From Halomonas rhizosphaerae (GTDB lineage: Bacteria; Pseudomonadota; Gammaproteobacteria; Pseudomonadales; Halomonadaceae): a stretch of DNA of 64,000 nt. Made by a program: the position numbers and the translations under genes. This document shows positions 63,386 to 64,000 of this stretch, in pieces. Location: assembly GCF_030010555.1 (NCBI RefSeq), contig NZ_JASCQP010000027.1, positions 216,610 through 280,609 of the forward strand. Reading direction: 5' to 3'. Every line of letters begins with the position of its first letter. Position 1 is the stretch's first letter. The notes beneath the pieces are model-generated. The model was given only the letters and a program-made list of their open reading frames with translations, ran no database searches and was not told the origin of the DNA.

Positions 63386-63710
63386 CGTCGCAATCGTGCC
63401 CGACGGTTTCGTTCGCACGTATCTCCTGATCCTGTTGATTCAGCATGACCTCACCTTCTGAATCTCGGACCTTTGGAGAACAGACGGATGCAGCTTCAGA
63501 AAACTCATATTAGTAATAAACACCTCTACTTCAAGAACGAGGACAAGCTCATCTTTTTGACCTATCTTATCTAAACCCTTAGTGATCCAGCGTAATGAAA
63601 GTCGAGGAAAAATAATTAATTCTCATCCTCACGGCCATCATGCCGAAAAGTGGCACCACCCTCGTATAACACATAAGTTAAACGATTATAATCTTCGTAA
63701 GGAAGGGAAC
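63386..63710. other. Intergenic stretch
   Basis: About 325 bases, AT-rich near its right end, with AAGGAAGG just before the last gene of the window. No gene was recognised. Confidence 0.4.
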
Positions 63711-64000
63711 ATGGAGAAGAACGAAATAACATTAGCCGCTGTTTCAATAATGTCGGGTGCAGCTGCCGCTATGGGACCAGCTGGAGTACCCGCATTCCTT
63801 CTCGCTGCCTCAATAGGCTCAATACTCACACTTTATGGCGGTGCTAAAGAAGACAAAAATGGCATAACTGAGGAAATTATCAAAGAAGTTATTCGCCAAC
63901 ACTTTGCGGAAAACACGGCAAGAACCGCTTGGTCAAAAATTAAGCCTTCTTATCATTATTATCAAAATTACGTCGCTCGCGCTAGCAGTGGCGAAGAGTT
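63711..64000 (+). CDS. Hypothetical protein, N-terminal part (3' end outside window)
   Basis: The frame starts at the ATG at 63711 after AAGGAAGG and is open to the window end (96 codons). It begins MEKNEITLAAVSIMSGAAAA, followed by a hydrophobic stretch (MGPAGVPAFLLAASIGSILT) and a charged helical region (KEDKNGITEEIIKEVIRQHF). A membrane-anchored N-terminus is likely. Function cannot be told without the rest. Confidence 0.7.
   Translation, partial: MEKNEITLAAVSIMSGAAAAMGPAGVPAFLLAASIGSILTLYGGAKEDKNGITEEIIKEVIRQHFAENTARTAWSKIKPSYHYYQNYVARASSGEE

Overview
The window looks like a chromosomal segment of a gammaproteobacterium, most plausibly a member of the Halomonadaceae. This is inferred from an MvaT-type (Pseudomonas/Halomonas-like) H-NS protein, a CPA1-type cation/proton antiporter, TRAP transport, high GC in the housekeeping blocks and much lower GC in the accessory blocks. 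No tRNA, rRNA or CRISPR array was seen.

Layout. 1-7540 is ordinary, dense, GC-rich sequence: a sterol-desaturase-like enzyme, an ArsR-rhodanese fusion regulator, a DsrE-like protein, a class V cysteine desulfurase, two MFS carriers, a methyltransferase and a ChrA chromate carrier; the first half reads as a small sulfur-handling or thiophilic-stress cluster. 7541-16485 holds small orphan genes, a cation/proton antiporter flanked by an intact gene and a fragment of a related gene, a PQQ-dependent periplasmic dehydrogenase with a separate four-helix membrane protein, mvaT and another methyltransferase.

16.5-35.5 kb is the most interesting part. Nearly all its short, low-GC orphan genes lie on the minus strand and are separated by 59-92 bp imperfect palindromes that resemble integron attC recombination sites (17241, 19662, 21193, 27856, 32560, 33282 and 35447). 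No integron integrase is visible, so it resembles a cassette cluster lacking an integrase (CALIN). Passengers include a two-gene cassette resembling the GAPS4 antiphage system (PD-(D/E)XK-like protein plus partner), a DUF2971 protein, a HEPN-like protein with an RNYLVH motif, a NERD nuclease-domain protein and several unknowns. An IS91-type element with its own tyrosine recombinase, an IS630 copy with one nonsense codon and an IS21 remnant have inserted. Embedded at 28.3-32.4 kb is a DNA-repair module: HTH protein, SRAP/YedK, secreted endonuclease-like protein and LexA-controlled umuDC.

36-45.4 kb is a Na+/Ca2+ exchanger and a tidy eight-gene minus-strand catabolic operon: split transketolase, TRAP transporter, sugar-phosphate isomerase/epimerase-like protein, SDR dehydrogenase and a FadR-type GntR regulator, with palindromic operator candidates near its start.

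45.5-64 kb is decayed accessory DNA: remnants of IS5 and IS481 transposases, two arrays of a ~176-bp repeat about 16 kb apart, a second ~160-bp repeat pair, small exported proteins (a Sel1-repeat lipoprotein whose C-terminal domain is duplicated next door as a free secreted protein, LprI-like, NTF2-like and DUF1036-like proteins), a LysM plus solute-binding protein, and a gene with two homopolymer frameshifts that may be sequencing errors.
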